A stretch of DNA of 64,000 nt, taken from Bostrychus sinensis (Eukaryota > Chordata > Actinopteri > Gobiiformes > Eleotridae). The position numbers and the translations under genes were made by a program. The notes beneath the pieces were generated by a model. The model was not told where the DNA came from, made no database searches, and was given only the letters and a program-made list of their open reading frames with translations. Shown piece after piece: positions 10,809 through 22,392 of the stretch (its first letter is position 1; every line of letters begins with the position of its first letter). The stretch spans positions 33,223,719 to 33,287,718 of the forward strand of contig CM036253.1 in NCBI GenBank assembly GCA_020698575.1. The letters are read 5' to 3'.

Positions 10809-11040
10809 TTTTTGACCCAAATTTATATTTTTTTACTTAATTTCTCACTTCATCTTTTACATCACTGTATACCACAAAAACTGCACACTACCATTAAGGA
10901 CCAAAAGTGTCCCATTGACTCATTTATTTGGTCCTACTTTAATTTCTTGACATAATAGAATGTGATACCAATGAATACCATCTTAATCTGAGCTTCTGGG
11001 TTGAAAATGGAATAATTTGACTTTTTTTTTCACGGATTGA

Positions 11041-11058
11041 CCACCAGGGGCACCATGG
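11041..11058 (+). promoter_or_regulatory. CTCF-like motif
   Basis: CCACCAGGGGCACCATGG resembles the vertebrate CTCF core CCACCAGGGGGCGC but lacks one G. Motif match only. Confidence 0.25.
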
Positions 11059-11234
11059 CTCTTTTATACAGGTTTTAGTGGTTTTCTGCTGTTCTATTCC
11101 AGGTAACGGTATAACAATGACATATGATAACAATGATCTGGATGTGTTGTTGTTGAACCAGAGAAGTGGTGTAAAAGTATTTGAGATTGCTTTTATTGTC
11201 TTATGAAAAGTCACCAAAGATTCATACACACAGC

Positions 11235-11920
11235 TAAGGCTGGGTGATAAATCGGATTAATTCAATAAATTTGCATTTTTAATTTTGGACAATGTCAAAA
11301 ATAGCCAAATCATAAAATTGGATTTAGCGGAAATTAGCGTCCTCCAAGCACCGCACTGTTTTCTGTGTAATGGCTAATGTTGCTGCTAGCTCCAGAGCAG
11401 CTTAAATACTGATTGTGGGGACTCTGCAGACACTAAAAACACAAATAATCACAGAGAAAGAAATCATTTTACCTCTGAAATGTCCCGGTTTAGATGGGAA
11501 AGCAGTTTGGCCAAAACGAACAGCACAGTGTGGCGTGCAGCAGCAGCAGCAGCTGTGCTAACTTTAGTTTTTGTTTATGTATGCTAATTAGCCACATGCT
11601 CGGGAGTTAGCTCTTTTCACAGGCTTCTATGATGGATAAATTATAATAGACCTGGTCTTTAGAAGCAGAGAGGGCAAAAGCTAAAATACATGTATGTCAC
11701 TTTAGAGTGATGCACTTGCTGTTTTTTTTTTTTTTTTGTACAGACATTTAGAATATATAGTTTAGAAAAAACTATGCAATAATATCATTTAAAAATAATA
11801 AACCTATATTTAAATAGCTTTTTATGCCAAAAAAGAGGGGAAAAAAATGATTAAAATTGTAAATCAACTGAAAAAATAAATAAATAAGATTTTATTTTTT
11901 AGTCATATTGCCCAGCCCTA
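11235..11920. mobile_element. hAT-like non-autonomous element with TSD
   Basis: A 686-bp element starts TAAGGCTGGGTGATAAATCG and ends 'catattgcccagccctA', the near-perfect complement. The 8-bp target duplication CACACAGC is perfect at 11227-11234 and 11921-11928. Inside are a (CAG)n-like run near 11540 and poly-T at 11722-11738. It has no coding capacity. Confidence 0.9.
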
Positions 11921-11929
11921 CACACAGCC

Positions 11930-12386
11930 AAACACAGGCCTTTAAACTGCTGTTTAACTCACTAATGCACTTGAGCAAGAAAATAAAAATATAAAAGCAT
12001 TAGTAAAATTTGTATAGCTCTGGTTAGAAGAGAATTTGATAAAAGACTCACTTTGCATATTATTTCATATTTTGTTTTTTCTTGCTAAAATATAGGGTAC
12101 TTTTGCATTAAAAAATGGTGACAGTAATGGTAGAAGTGTAGTCTCTTTATAAAGGTGTCAGAGTTAAATAAACACGTAGCATCAGCTGCTGATGATCCCT
12201 CCTGAATGCACTGCGTCTACCTGAGTTTGGATTCCCTGTTGGCAGTGACTTGGCTTCAGGATGTATTACTTAGCATTGTGGTTATAGCAATGTTCAGATT
12301 TGGGTTCTTCTACTGACCTACCACCTAGAACTTGTCTTAGAAGACCCTACACCTAGGATTGTTCAGAAACTCAAACCTCTTAAACA
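11930..12386. other. intergenic, nothing recognised
   Basis: AT-rich sequence between two mobile elements, with no recognisable content. Confidence 0.5.
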
Positions 12387-13444
12387 CAATGGGCCATATT
12401 TACTAAGACAGGTGCTAAAATGCGAGTGCAGCTTAAAAAATATCGTCGCCTATTTGTGGGTGTGTTGTGTGTGATACAAAGAGAAACTGCGCAAGTAATT
12501 GCTGCCACAAATCTGATATGGAAATGAGAATTTTGCATGAGCATAAGACACACTGAGAGTGAGAGCAACACTGCTCAGCTCTGACTGCATCTTTCCCTAC
12601 AGTGATGTAACACAAAACACAATCTGAGAGTCCAGCCAATGTTGTTTATTAACTTTGCGTAGTCTGTCCTTGTTAAATGTCTCATGCGATTCTGGGACTG
12701 ACCAGAGTCATGTGACTTATTTCCCCTCTGTGTCAGACAGTGGACAGAGAGGAAAGTCCTGTTCACTGTCTGTCAGAGCCAGTAAAACTTCAAACAATTA
12801 TACAAAATGTGTCAAGTAGCCTCTATGCAGTGCTGATGTTGATCAAATAAATATAACAGTTAAAAAATATTTTTGATGTCCTCCGCTCGATCAAATCCAC
12901 GCCTAGAGGCTTTATACTGGCAGCTGTCCATCAAGCACCGCAGCCAGCATTGGGAGGCTATGAGATAAACACAGTGAGATTTCATGTAGACTTTGCACAG
13001 CGTTTTCAGTCATCGTAAGGATTTAAAAGGATGTGGAACAGACTGAAAGCCAAGAGACAGGAGCTGTAAAAGGCTGAAGTTCAGGGAAATAAGAGTGAGA
13101 ATCAAGGAAAAAGTATTGCAGGTAAAGTCTGTCTCTTTGTTTCCTCCGACTTCAAATCAACACTGTTGTATCTTTGTAAATGAGCCCTGTTAAAGCATTA
13201 GAACTTATTTTCAACACCTCATCTGTGCACTAAAAGCTGCACTCTTGCCTCCGCAAAACTTTTGCACCTGCTTCTCCAACGTGCTACATTTTCATACACT
13301 TTTAGCTCCCGTACTCGTGATAAATCAAACAGCGACCGCAAAGCAATTTCATTTGCATTTTCCACACTGTCTGGGTTTGCTCCACTTTTAGTGAGTCTTT
13401 TTCATTTAGCGTGCATGCAAACCTTTGATAAATCTGGACCATTG
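12387..13444. mobile_element. non-autonomous DNA transposon with inverted ends
   Basis: The left end CAATGGGCCATATTTACTAA pairs with the right end, whose complement is CAATGGTCCAGATTTATCAA. The inner sequence repeats 'aaatgcgagtgcag'- and 'gcgaccgcaaagcaattt'-like short blocks near each end, as in PIF/Harbinger-like non-autonomous elements of fish. I could not find a convincing target duplication, so the superfamily is open. Length is 1,058 bp with no coding frame. Confidence 0.6.
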
Positions 13445-13689
13445 TTGGATAAAAATGGTCTGCATCAAGTGGAGGAACTTAGGTAGGCCTGTTTAGATTA
13501 TGACATTATGACATCTGTATCAGCACGATGCCAAAGGCAGAACTGAACTGTGTGGTAATGCTTGTCCTTTCAGTTGTGCTTTCATAGTTTTTTATTATTA
13601 TTTTTTTTTTAAGTATTTACAATTATTTTTTATTGAGTCAACCCAGAGCTTTGTGCTTTTATTTTTTTTAATAGAAGCTGTGGTTTACA

Positions 13690-13810
13690 AAATCAACCTT
13701 TTTGTTGCAATTTCTCCTATGTTATAATTTGTTCACTCATCAAAAATAGACCTGGAGTTGTGGTTTGGTTCATTCTCGCCTGTTTGAGTAATCCTGTAGT
13801 CTCTGGTGTT
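13690..13810 (+). repeat. dispersed repeat family A, copy 2 (fragment)
   Basis: The order 'atgttataattt', 'aaaaatagacctggagttgtggtttggttcattc' and 'cctgtttgagtaatcctgtagtctctggtgttgag' matches copies at 0.66, 38.1 and 49.0 kb. It diverges after about 13,810. Confidence 0.6.
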
Positions 13811-14249
13811 GAGTTTCTGAGGCCTCATAACAACAAAGCCCTGCCCATTCCAGGAAGCCCTGCCCAATCAACAAGCCCTCTACATCCAGTCAGCTCTCAT
13901 TCATTTATCCAAAAAATGGTTTAGCCAAAACAACAGTGTTTCCACTGATTACTCACAGACATTTTTAGATAAAGATAAATTAAAAACATAATATTCCCCT
14001 GCGGCACAATCAAAGCACAAACACATAACAAACAATTGATACACTTCTGTATTGTGTCTGATGGGTGCCTACTCGTAGTAGAGCTGCTGCTCCTCCACAT
14101 CAAGTGGCACATCTCATAATACCTCCCACACTAGAATGTTTGGTTAAGTCCCATATGACTCCTGCAATAATGGCACTTCTGGTACATGTTTGTGCTGTCG
14201 ATGTGTTTGAGTAAAACGTTTTACTTTGACTTTTGACAAGTTAGCTCAT
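13811..14249. other. intergenic, nothing recognised
   Basis: Mixed sequence without recognisable features. Confidence 0.45.
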
Positions 14250-14485
14250 TCTTAGTGACGGGATTTGTGCCTTTGAGCATTAATGCAGAAGGTCAGGGGT
14301 TTGATTTCCCCAAAATAGGACAAAAAACTCCAGCCACAAATAATGCCAGTCCCAAGCTCAGATAAATGGAGAGCAGAGCTACAGGAAGGACTTCTGGAGT
14401 AAAACCTATGCCAAATTCATCAGATCTTTTGCTTTGCTGACCACTGAAAAAGGGAGCAGCCGATGAGGACTTTTCCCCTACAATC
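14250..14485 (+). mobile_element. SINE-like retroposon
   Basis: A B-box-like 'gtcaggggtttgatttccc' at about 14,291 is followed by 'ccagtcccaagctcagataaatggagagcagagctacaggaaggacttctggagtaaaacct' and later 'gaccactgaaaaagggagcagccgatgagg'. These phrases are the hallmarks of a common fish SINE body/tail. The same body appears at 37.8 kb. The copy is diverged. Confidence 0.65.
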
Positions 14486-14499
14486 CTTTAGCTCCTCTG

Positions 14500-15320
14500 T
14501 GTACATTTTGTTTGACTTTTTTTTTTTTTCATTTTGTGAGCATAGGGCATGATTTTTTTGCAAAAAAATAAAAATAAATAAATAAAAATACATTTTTAGC
14601 CAAATTTTTGAAATCCAATATTTTTTACTCTTATATGTCATTTAAACTCTGTGAATTTTGCTCCCTTTTATGTACAAAAATGTATGCACTCTTAAACTGC
14701 AATGAAAATCTTCAAACATTAAAATTTTGTCCACTTTTTTGCCTAAATTTCTTAAACTACTTAAAATCTACCCATAACTACCAAACATTTAAAAAAAATT
14801 AAGGGATTTTCAACCTTTAAATGTCAGTTTAAATATATATGAATTAAAAAAAAAATATATAGTAAAAAAAAAAAATACTCACAAAAATTGAATTATTTTC
14901 CATATAATAATTAGTAGTGGGATGGGGCTTTGGTGGTGATGAGAACCTTGGATGTGTCACAGATATTTTTTATGTAGTGGCAGATATTTCTTTCAAAATA
15001 TTGGTAGCAAAAAAAAAAAAACAAAAAAAAAACAAACAAACAAACAAACAAAAAAAAAAAAACAGCCCCATTGACTTCCATTAAAAACACAGCACACAGC
15101 AACTTTTTGTAACACAGTTTTCAAAATTCATATATTTAAACTTGCATTTAAAGGGTTACAATCCATAAAATGCTTTAATGTTCGGTAGTTTTTAGTAGAT
15201 TAGTAGTTTAGTAGATTTATGCAAAAAAAAAAACAAAAAAAAAAACAAAAAAAAAAACTGGATGTAATATTGATGTATGATGATTTTAAAGCAGTTTTTT
15301 AACACATACTCAAGAGTCAC
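14500..15320. other. AT-rich, poly-A/T and (AAAC)n tracts
   Basis: Very AT-rich sequence with poly-T at 14,517-14,530, several A-runs, and A-rich tracts with interspersed C at 15,009-15,062 and 15,223-15,258. Short open frames here are low-complexity (poly-F, poly-K) and not genes. Confidence 0.7.
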
Positions 15321-16200
15321 GAAAGGGTTCACAATTTGAGAGGAGCACAAAGATTAAGTAAAGACCTGTAGCCCATATCACCATACAGTATATTTAATAG
15401 TAATATGCTTGATCCTTTTAATAACACTGCCTCCAGGTGAAAACACAACAGATTTGAGCATTTAAATGTTAAATCTCTCTTTTTTTTTTCCTGCAGTCCA
15501 CTGTGCAGAGACTGTTGTTGTAGCAGCTGTGAGTCCATTCAAATGAGTGTTGTCTGTTTGCACCGAGGCAGAGTCAAATCAGCTCTCTCCATTGTCCTGT
15601 GTATGTGGAACTAAACCAACAGTTAGTGGCAGCTCCATCACAGAACAAACAGGACAAACTGACACACACTCAGCACTCTGCACGGGGATATTCAAAAACA
15701 CACACGGTTCACTTCAAGAGCAGGACCTGTTTTTAATACGACAAGCTTTAATCTTACAATCTGCCATATCTAATCGACACAACACAACCACAACTGACAA
15801 GTACGGTCAGATGTTTTTACAGTGTGATCTGTTAAATTACATGCCATTTCTTAAACAAAAGACTTAATGTAATGCATTTGTTTACATCCAATTTTCTGAC
15901 TGCGTGGAGTTACTGCTCAAGAACTTGAAGAAATGTGTGTCTAGTTTACGTAATGCAGACTCTAACTAGAACAAGAAATAATCTGCATTATTACACTGAA
16001 CATTTTTAAATTCAAAATGTTATTTATTTTTCTTTTTTAAAATAATTTGGGGGAGTTTTAAGATAAAGCACTTTTTTGTGTGTGTGTTTGAAAGTGATTA
16101 TATAATACTGACTGTCAAGGGCCACATATTAACAATAACTTCAACATGAGATATGAAAAAGATCAGAATCAAATTGTTGACCTTACGTTGTACCTTCACT
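15321..16200. other. intergenic, nothing recognised
   Basis: Contains one 106-codon plus-strand frame at 15,547-15,867 with no recognisable domain and no supporting signals. I treat it as chance. Confidence 0.45.
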
Positions 16201-17005
16201 TAGCCTGGCCTGCCAGACAGACTTTTTTTCCTATTCTATACAATGAAGTTAGTCTGGTACCTCTTCAGTCACATTTCGTTCTTGACGCGGAACAATGACA
16301 GGCAGAGTAACCAATCAGAGAAACATAGAGCGGGACATAAGCAGTGCACTGCTGACCCAAACAAACATTTCTTCATTCTTGCACCCCCCCCCCCATAAAA
16401 CACCAGAATACGCTGTCGTTTGAGCAGCTCTGTACTTATTTCTGAAAGAAGATGGCAGCAGAATCCAGCTGTACAAAAACTTGTGGAGAAAGTTTTTTTT
16501 AAAATTATTATTATTTTTAATGTGGTCATTACATTGGATGTCAGTGGGACTTCACTGTTGTTAAAATGGAAACAAGACAAAGAAAAACACCCACAGAGGA
16601 CTGGACAATAACAGTAGCTAGCGCATCTTGGTAAACTCTTCTGCTTTTGTAAGACACGCTGCAGATAAACATCTGTAATAGGCCAGTCCCAAAGCGAACC
16701 AGAGAAACGCTTCGCTCTGACTGAGGACCCAGACTGTCCTGCTTGCTGCCACTAATCAAGCATACTTCATTTATAAACTTTCTACATTCGAATAAGGGTT
16801 TGTAAAAATACATTTTTTTTTACATAAACACAATGTGTTATAAATGTATCCTATGTACCTCTCCCTGCTCTCTGTCGCTATGGAAACAGAATAAACTTGA
16901 ACCCTTTCTTTCCATACCATTCCCATACATTTCCTTTCCTCCACCATAAATGCATCAGAATTAGTAAGGCCAATAATAGAGCTATAATTCACTGTATTTG
17001 TTTTA
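16201..17005. other. possible decayed DNA transposon at left edge
   Basis: The block begins 'ttagcctggcctgccagacagac', a pattern I associate with ends of fish DNA transposons (TAGCCTGGC...GCCAGAC). A matching complement at the other side is not clear. A poly-C run lies at 16,385-16,394. The remainder is unrecognised. Confidence 0.25.
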
Positions 17006-17340
17006 TCATTGAAAGGCTCTGAGGATGAAGGTCATGAGGAGGAGGAGGAGGAGACGCAGTGGGAGCGGAGTACATGGTCGGGTCAGACGCTGTGTTCGGG
17101 GTGACTGGGAGTTCACATTACCATACAGCCCTGAGTGTGTTGGGTTGGAGGAGTGGGGGCCCGGGTGACAGCACATTTGTAAGTGCAGCAGATGGAGGCT
17201 CACACAAACACACACTCATTATGTCTGAATGAGTTTGATCATATCACACGTTACAACAGGCGCTAGTCGCTAACCTGCAGCTAACTGACTGAACTGTGGA
17301 GGTCAAAGGTCAAGTGTGGAACGTTTAGAGAAGCTGTGGT
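17006..17340. promoter_or_regulatory. high-complexity block with perfect DR1 motif
   Basis: A GC-richer segment with (GAG)n at 17,036-17,052 and AGGTCAAAGGTCA at 17,300-17,312. The latter is an exact direct repeat of AGGTCA with 1-bp spacing, the site pattern for PPAR/RXR- and HNF4-type receptors. No exon is supported. Confidence 0.3.
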
Positions 17341-18201
17341 TGTTTTAGTTGAGCCATACGCAATTTAATAAACTATATGGAAATTTAAAAAAAAATTATG
17401 TATTTATTTTCAAATGCTGCTGTACATAAAGCAATATTTTTATTATTATACATCTAGTATTTTACATGTTTTTAGGCTAATGCTTTTATTTAATAATATT
17501 TAATGTATTTATTTTATTATTTTGTTTATTGATGTTTTTTATTTATTTACTTTTTTATTTTTGTCATATTTTGAAGCTCAGATAATAAAATACTGCATAT
17601 GTTTTTTATAAATGGTTATAATTGTTCAGGTCAGGGTGTACCTCGCCTAAGGCCCTAAGCTGCTGGGATAGTCTACAGTCACACAGTGAGTGGAAGAAGA
17701 TGAGTGAAGTAAAATATATGCCAAATAAAACTTTATGTTTATAAAATATTTTTGTCTCTTGCAATGATTAATATCAGCAACAATCCTAACTAATTTTAGC
17801 TTATAATAACATAAATCATATATTTTATTAAACAATGCATTATTATAAAACATATTGTCCACATCTTTTAGCTTATGTGTGTACTTTATATGTGCAATGA
17901 GTTACATCACTGTAATATATAATATTAAAATATTAATAAACAGTGTTTGCATTTTACATACGACAATAAGAAATTGTTTAATATTACATACATACACGTT
18001 TGCAAAGAAAAAACTCAACAATAACAATGACATATTTCTATACATAAATTATAATCTTTATATCTATATATTTCATCATATGTGCTGTGTACACTGTAAA
18101 AAAATAAATATTTAAATAAAAATGCGGTGACAGTATTAAAGATATTACAGAATTTTAACAAATTTTGACAGAAAATTACCTTAATGTTTTCAGTGCAATA
18201 C

Positions 18202-18253
<52 letters not shown>

Positions 18254-18647
18254 GTATTAAGCCTTATAATAAATGGTCTAATGTAATGTAATGTATGGTA
18301 GATTCCGTTCAAAACAACATGCCTTCTGTTAACTGGATTAGGGTCTATTCTCAAAAAACACTAAGACTATATTTAACAAAATTTTAGAATTTTGACCTTC
18401 AATTGAAAATAACAGCTGCAACTGCTAATTTCATCATTTAAACATATAATTAAATTTGTGTTTATGTAAAATCATGTGAAGAGGTGTTTTAACCTGATCT
18501 CGTCTATACGCCTCACTCTTGTTTACTCTCCCACTTCTATAAATGATAACTGTCAGGCTATTTCCATTTTAATAAAATTATCTTTATGGTTCCAAAACTG
18601 CACCAGGGGACCATCAGCCCTGAGGCGTTTTATTCAATCAGGTCCTA
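17341..18647. other. AT-rich intergenic with small foldback and (AAT)n
   Basis: A 106-bp segment at 18,091-18,196 starts ACACTGTAAAAAAAT and ends 'gttttcagtgc', so its ends are complementary as in small miniature elements. It is followed by (AAT)n at 18,201-18,252. The rest is AT-rich without features. Confidence 0.45.
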
Positions 18648-19411
18648 TTAGCAAACCACGCTAACATTACAGGCTATACACACAGTGGACAAAGTGTTAG
18701 CAAACCACCTTAACATCACAGGCTACGCACACAAAGGACAAAGTGTTAGCAAACCACGCTAACATCACAGGCTACGCACACAAAGGACAAAGTGTTAGGA
18801 AACCACGCTAACATCACAGGCTACGCACACAAAGGACAAAGTGTTAGCAAACCACGCTAACATCACAGGCTACGCACACAAAGGACAAAGTGTTAGGAAA
18901 CCACGCTAACATCACAGGCTACGCACACAAAGGACAAAGTGTTAGCAAACCACCTTAACATCACAGGCTATACGCACAATGGACAAAGTGTTAGCAAACC
19001 ACGTTAACATCACAGGCTATACACACAGTGGACAAAGTGTTAGCAAGCCACGCTAACATCACAGGCTACGCACACAAAGGACAAAGTGTTAGCAAACCAC
19101 GCTAACATCACAGGCTATACACACAGTGGACAAAGTGTTAGCAAACCACCTTAACATCACAGGCTACACACACAAAGGACAAAGTGTTAGCAAACCACGC
19201 TAACATCACAGGCTACGCACACAAAGGACAAAGTGTTAGCAAACCATGCTAACATCACAGGCTATACACACAGTGGACAAAGTGTTAGCAAACCACCTTA
19301 ACATCACAGCCTATACACACAAGTGGACAAAGTGTTAGCAAACCACGTTAACATCACAGGCTACGCACACAAAGGAAAGAGTGTTAGCAAACCACGCTAA
19401 CATCACAGGCT
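18648..19411 (+). repeat. 49-bp minisatellite array, 15.6 copies
   Basis: Unit starts TTAGCAAACCACGCTAACAT and continues 'cacaggctacgcacacaaaggacaaagtg'. Starts of successive units fall at 18648, 18697, 18746, 18795, 18844, 18893, 18942, 18991, 19040, 19089, 19138, 19187, 19236, 19285, 19335 and 19384. The spacing is 49 bases in every case but one (50). Two unit subtypes occur: 'gctacgcacacaaagg' and 'gctatacacacagtgg'. The near-absence of indels suggests recent homogenisation. The period is not a multiple of 3 and I see no coding role. Confidence 0.95.
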
Positions 19412-19414
19412 ACA

Positions 19415-19936
19415 CCATGGATGTATAATAAGACCTGGATCGGGCACCGTCCCCTCTCCCCTGATGCCAAATTTTCTAGCGGCCGCTCCGCAGAACTGCA
19501 GCAAAAAATCCAATGCAGCCCACAAAGCATTTTTCCCATAGAGCGCAATGTAAAAAGAGTAGGTGTCCTGCTCTGCTGACAGGACACCTACAGCTGAGAA
19601 AATGGTCAGATTTTGTAGTGTTTATTATCTATTTTCACACCATGGACTTTTTCCCTCTTCGAAATCTTTAATTTGGCTAAAAAATAACTTTTTATGCTTT
19701 GTGACGTCACCGCTCTAGCCCGCCATCGCGCCCATTGGTCAGAGCCGGTCACGTGGTACGCGGAGCAACACCGCACATGCTCCAGGGCCGCAGTGCACCT
19801 GCTCTATGGGCTGCACAACGCGGAAGTAATGCTGAAGTAAAAAACTTTTTTGGCATCATGCACCAATGAGCACAGCCATTGAAAACAACAGCAGTCATGA
19901 TGTCATTCATTATCCAGTTCTATAATCCATCCATGG
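19415..19936. mobile_element. inverted-ended insertion inside the 49-bp array
   Basis: A 522-bp segment interrupts the minisatellite. It starts CCATGGATGTATAATAAGAC and ends in the diverged complement 'ttctataatccatccatgg'. The same six bases, GCTACA, flank it on both sides (19,409-19,414 and 19,937-19,942). It has higher GC than its surroundings and holds a perfect 12-bp hairpin, gtaggtgtcctg ... caggacacctac, at about 19,559-19,591. There is no open frame of note. A 6-bp duplication would fit few known superfamilies, but because the target itself is repetitive the exact length is uncertain. Confidence 0.65.
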
Positions 19937-19995
19937 GCTACACATACAAAGAACAAAGTGTTAGCAAACCATGCTAACATCACAGGCTGCACACA
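19937..19995 (+). repeat. 49-bp minisatellite unit between two insertions
   Basis: One unit plus a partial one ('gctacacatacaaagaacaaagtgttagcaaaccatgc...aggctgcacaca') continues the array after the first insertion. Confidence 0.85.
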
Positions 19996-20922
19996 CTGTC
20001 ACAACGGGATTTGTTCTGTGCATGTACGAGCTGGAAGTTCTGGGAAATGCTTTCAGTAATATCTGGTACAAATTGTGATTTTAAAATATAAATGTATTAT
20101 ATGTTTATAGTAACCCACATTTAAATAAAATTTTTATTTACTGAATAAACATGCACTAACAATGCTTCTGTGGTAAATCTACCACAAAAGCACCGGACTA
20201 ACTTTTAAAAAATGGTTTATACATAATAAATCTGGAATAGAATGTTAATTTTTTCAAACTAAAGGTTCTATCGGTGATGAAGTCACAGTATAACATCTCA
20301 GAGTTACAATTATTATTATTATTACATGGAAGAGTGATCTTTTTTTTAAATTACCTTTGCAGTATTTTCGGGGCCGCAACATGGAAAATATACAGATACA
20401 AACATGTCTTCAAACTTTAACACTTAACAGAAAGTTAAAAAAAAGTTACCAAAGTTGCGAGCGGTGACTGAGAAAAACAAGTTAGCGTTTCTCCACAAAA
20501 GCTGTTTCTGGTTTTATACGCCGGCTTTCCCTTAGTGAATCTAAACATTTCCATTATTATTAACATTACATTAAACTCGTGTTAATACAGCGAGTTGTTA
20601 AATCTAGAATTGTGGCACTGAAAATTTAATGCATGCCAAAAAGCAGGAAGTAAACAGGAAGTGTACTGTCCGTGGTAGTATTAGCTTTACCTTTAGCACC
20701 ACACTGCTATGCATTATTTCTTTTTTTTTTTTTTTTTTTAAATCGGCATAGAATAGCCACTTAAAATACAATTTGATCCCATATATTAACACAATATTAA
20801 AACAAGGCCTTAATTAGAACTAGATATATATTAATTAGAATTAGATATATCAATCACAGCTGCACTTTTGGTTAGCGCATGCGCAGAACAAATCCTATTT
20901 CTGGGTATACAAATCCTGTAGT
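19996..20922. mobile_element. second inverted-ended insertion in the array
   Basis: The left edge 'gtcacaacgggatttgttctgtgcatg' pairs with the right edge, whose complement is 'tcactacaggatttgt' and further in 'aggatttgttctgcgcatgcg'. The right end carries about 21 extra bases relative to the left. Unit sequence ('tgcacaca' left, 'tacacaca' right) borders both sides, compatible with an 8-bp target duplication. Poly-T occurs at 20,720-20,739. It has no coding frame and is probably a hAT-like or other cut-and-paste derivative. Confidence 0.55.
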
Positions 20923-20985
20923 GATACACACAAAGGACAAAGTGTTAGCAAACCACGCTAACATCACAGACTACACCAGAGATTA
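20923..20985 (+). repeat. 49-bp minisatellite unit after second insertion
   Basis: The sequence 'tacacacaaaggacaaagtgttagcaaacc' then 'acgctaacatcacaga' is the same unit. Degraded remnants follow at about 21,755-21,880 ('gttagcaaactacac', 'gtaagcaaacaatgctaacatca') and 22,045-22,068. Confidence 0.8.
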
Positions 20986-22075
20986 CATTAACCGACAATT
21001 TTCCATCACTTACCGATTATTTATAGCTGTGACGGAAATGGAAGGTGGAGTTGCAGATCCCAGTTCTGTCCAGGAGATGGTAACAGTGCGAGTTAATTAT
21101 CTTTAGTCTTTGTCTCAACTTAAGGTTCCAATAAACACACCCCCTTCTCCTTTTGCTTTCACTTCTTCTCTGCATAAATTGAGCTCCTGGCTCTCATCCT
21201 GTGACCCTCAGTGCATTAGCTGTAGCTTCAATACGCATTTAAGTAAAAGAACAAACCACTGCGGCTTGTGCCTTGTGCACTCTGCGGAGACAGAGGGGAA
21301 ATAAATTGGCACATTTAGAGCGTGTCACGTAAGGTCCTCTCTGCATAACCAAAGTCAGATATGGATAAATTTCAACAGTTTTACAGGGTCCTGGCTAGAA
21401 ACAGGAGCTCCACACACTTTTGTAAATACACATGCCACTATTGCTCTGCATGTCATGGGGAACATCTAAAGGTCGGCCATGCACAGTACATACAGACGCT
21501 ACTGGTCTGAGGCAGTGTACCCTGCAGCTCAGTGAGTTTGTAAAGTTTGTATTTTGGTGTATTCAGGGCTCAGGCTGTGTCAGGGGCAGAGCTGTGTTGT
21601 TTTGCTGCCGCTAAGTTGCTGAATGTGGAGCACAAGCGTCCAACAGGCTGCTGTATTTGAGACGATTCAGGACACATTCATTCATTAAAAGAACAGTAAA
21701 TGAGTAAGTTTTGGCATATGCATATTTAGTATTCTTATTAATAAATTGCAAAAGCACACACGCCAAAGACACTGTTATCAAACGACATTAACATAAAATC
21801 TTCACAAACCAAAGATGCGTTGTTAGCAAACTACACTTACCTCAAGTCCACACAAACAGGCGGTGTAAGCAAACAATGCTAACATCAAATCTAAGATCAA
21901 GATAAACTTCATGGTCTCTAAAGGCAAACTTGTATTGGGCATACAGTGACAAAAATATAAAATTTAACCACTCCAGGACAAGAGCTAAAAAAAAAAAAAG
22001 GCAATAGTTGAAATAAAAACTAATACAAATACAATAAAGTCTACACACACAAAGGCACGGTGTTAGCGCCCACAG
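20986..22075. other. intergenic with degraded minisatellite remnants
   Basis: No gene-like content is seen. Between 21,755 and 22,068 there are three or four decayed relatives of the 49-bp unit, suggesting the original array was longer. Confidence 0.5.
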
Positions 22076-22392
22076 GAGGGCCATGATCCAAAATGGCCTC
22101 CTCCTCCACGAGCCGCCGCACTCACAGTTTCATTTACCGCGGGACGTCGCCGTTTCATTAGCGCCGGTAACAGAGTGCGGCGCTGGTGTGAACACAGATT
22201 GAACCTTGACCTGCGGCTCACCCCCACAGCTCCGCTCGTTCCTCTGTTCTCCGTCCATCCCTCATCCCGCCGTTATTGTTCCGGCTCTTCCTGTTCCTGA
22301 CACGTCCATTTGTTCTCCTCTGTGTCGGCGGGAGACAAACTGGATTCAGGTGCCTCCACATCACAGCCGCCTCTGCTCCACACCGTCTGAAC

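Noticed and set aside
17006..17215. Acidic exon from (GAG)n region
   Set aside because: The GAG run is short, frames on both strands are open, and no splice sites or homology could be recognised.
18648..19411. CRISPR-like regular repeats
   Set aside because: Units are contiguous with no unique spacers, there are no cas genes, and the DNA is vertebrate; it is a minisatellite.
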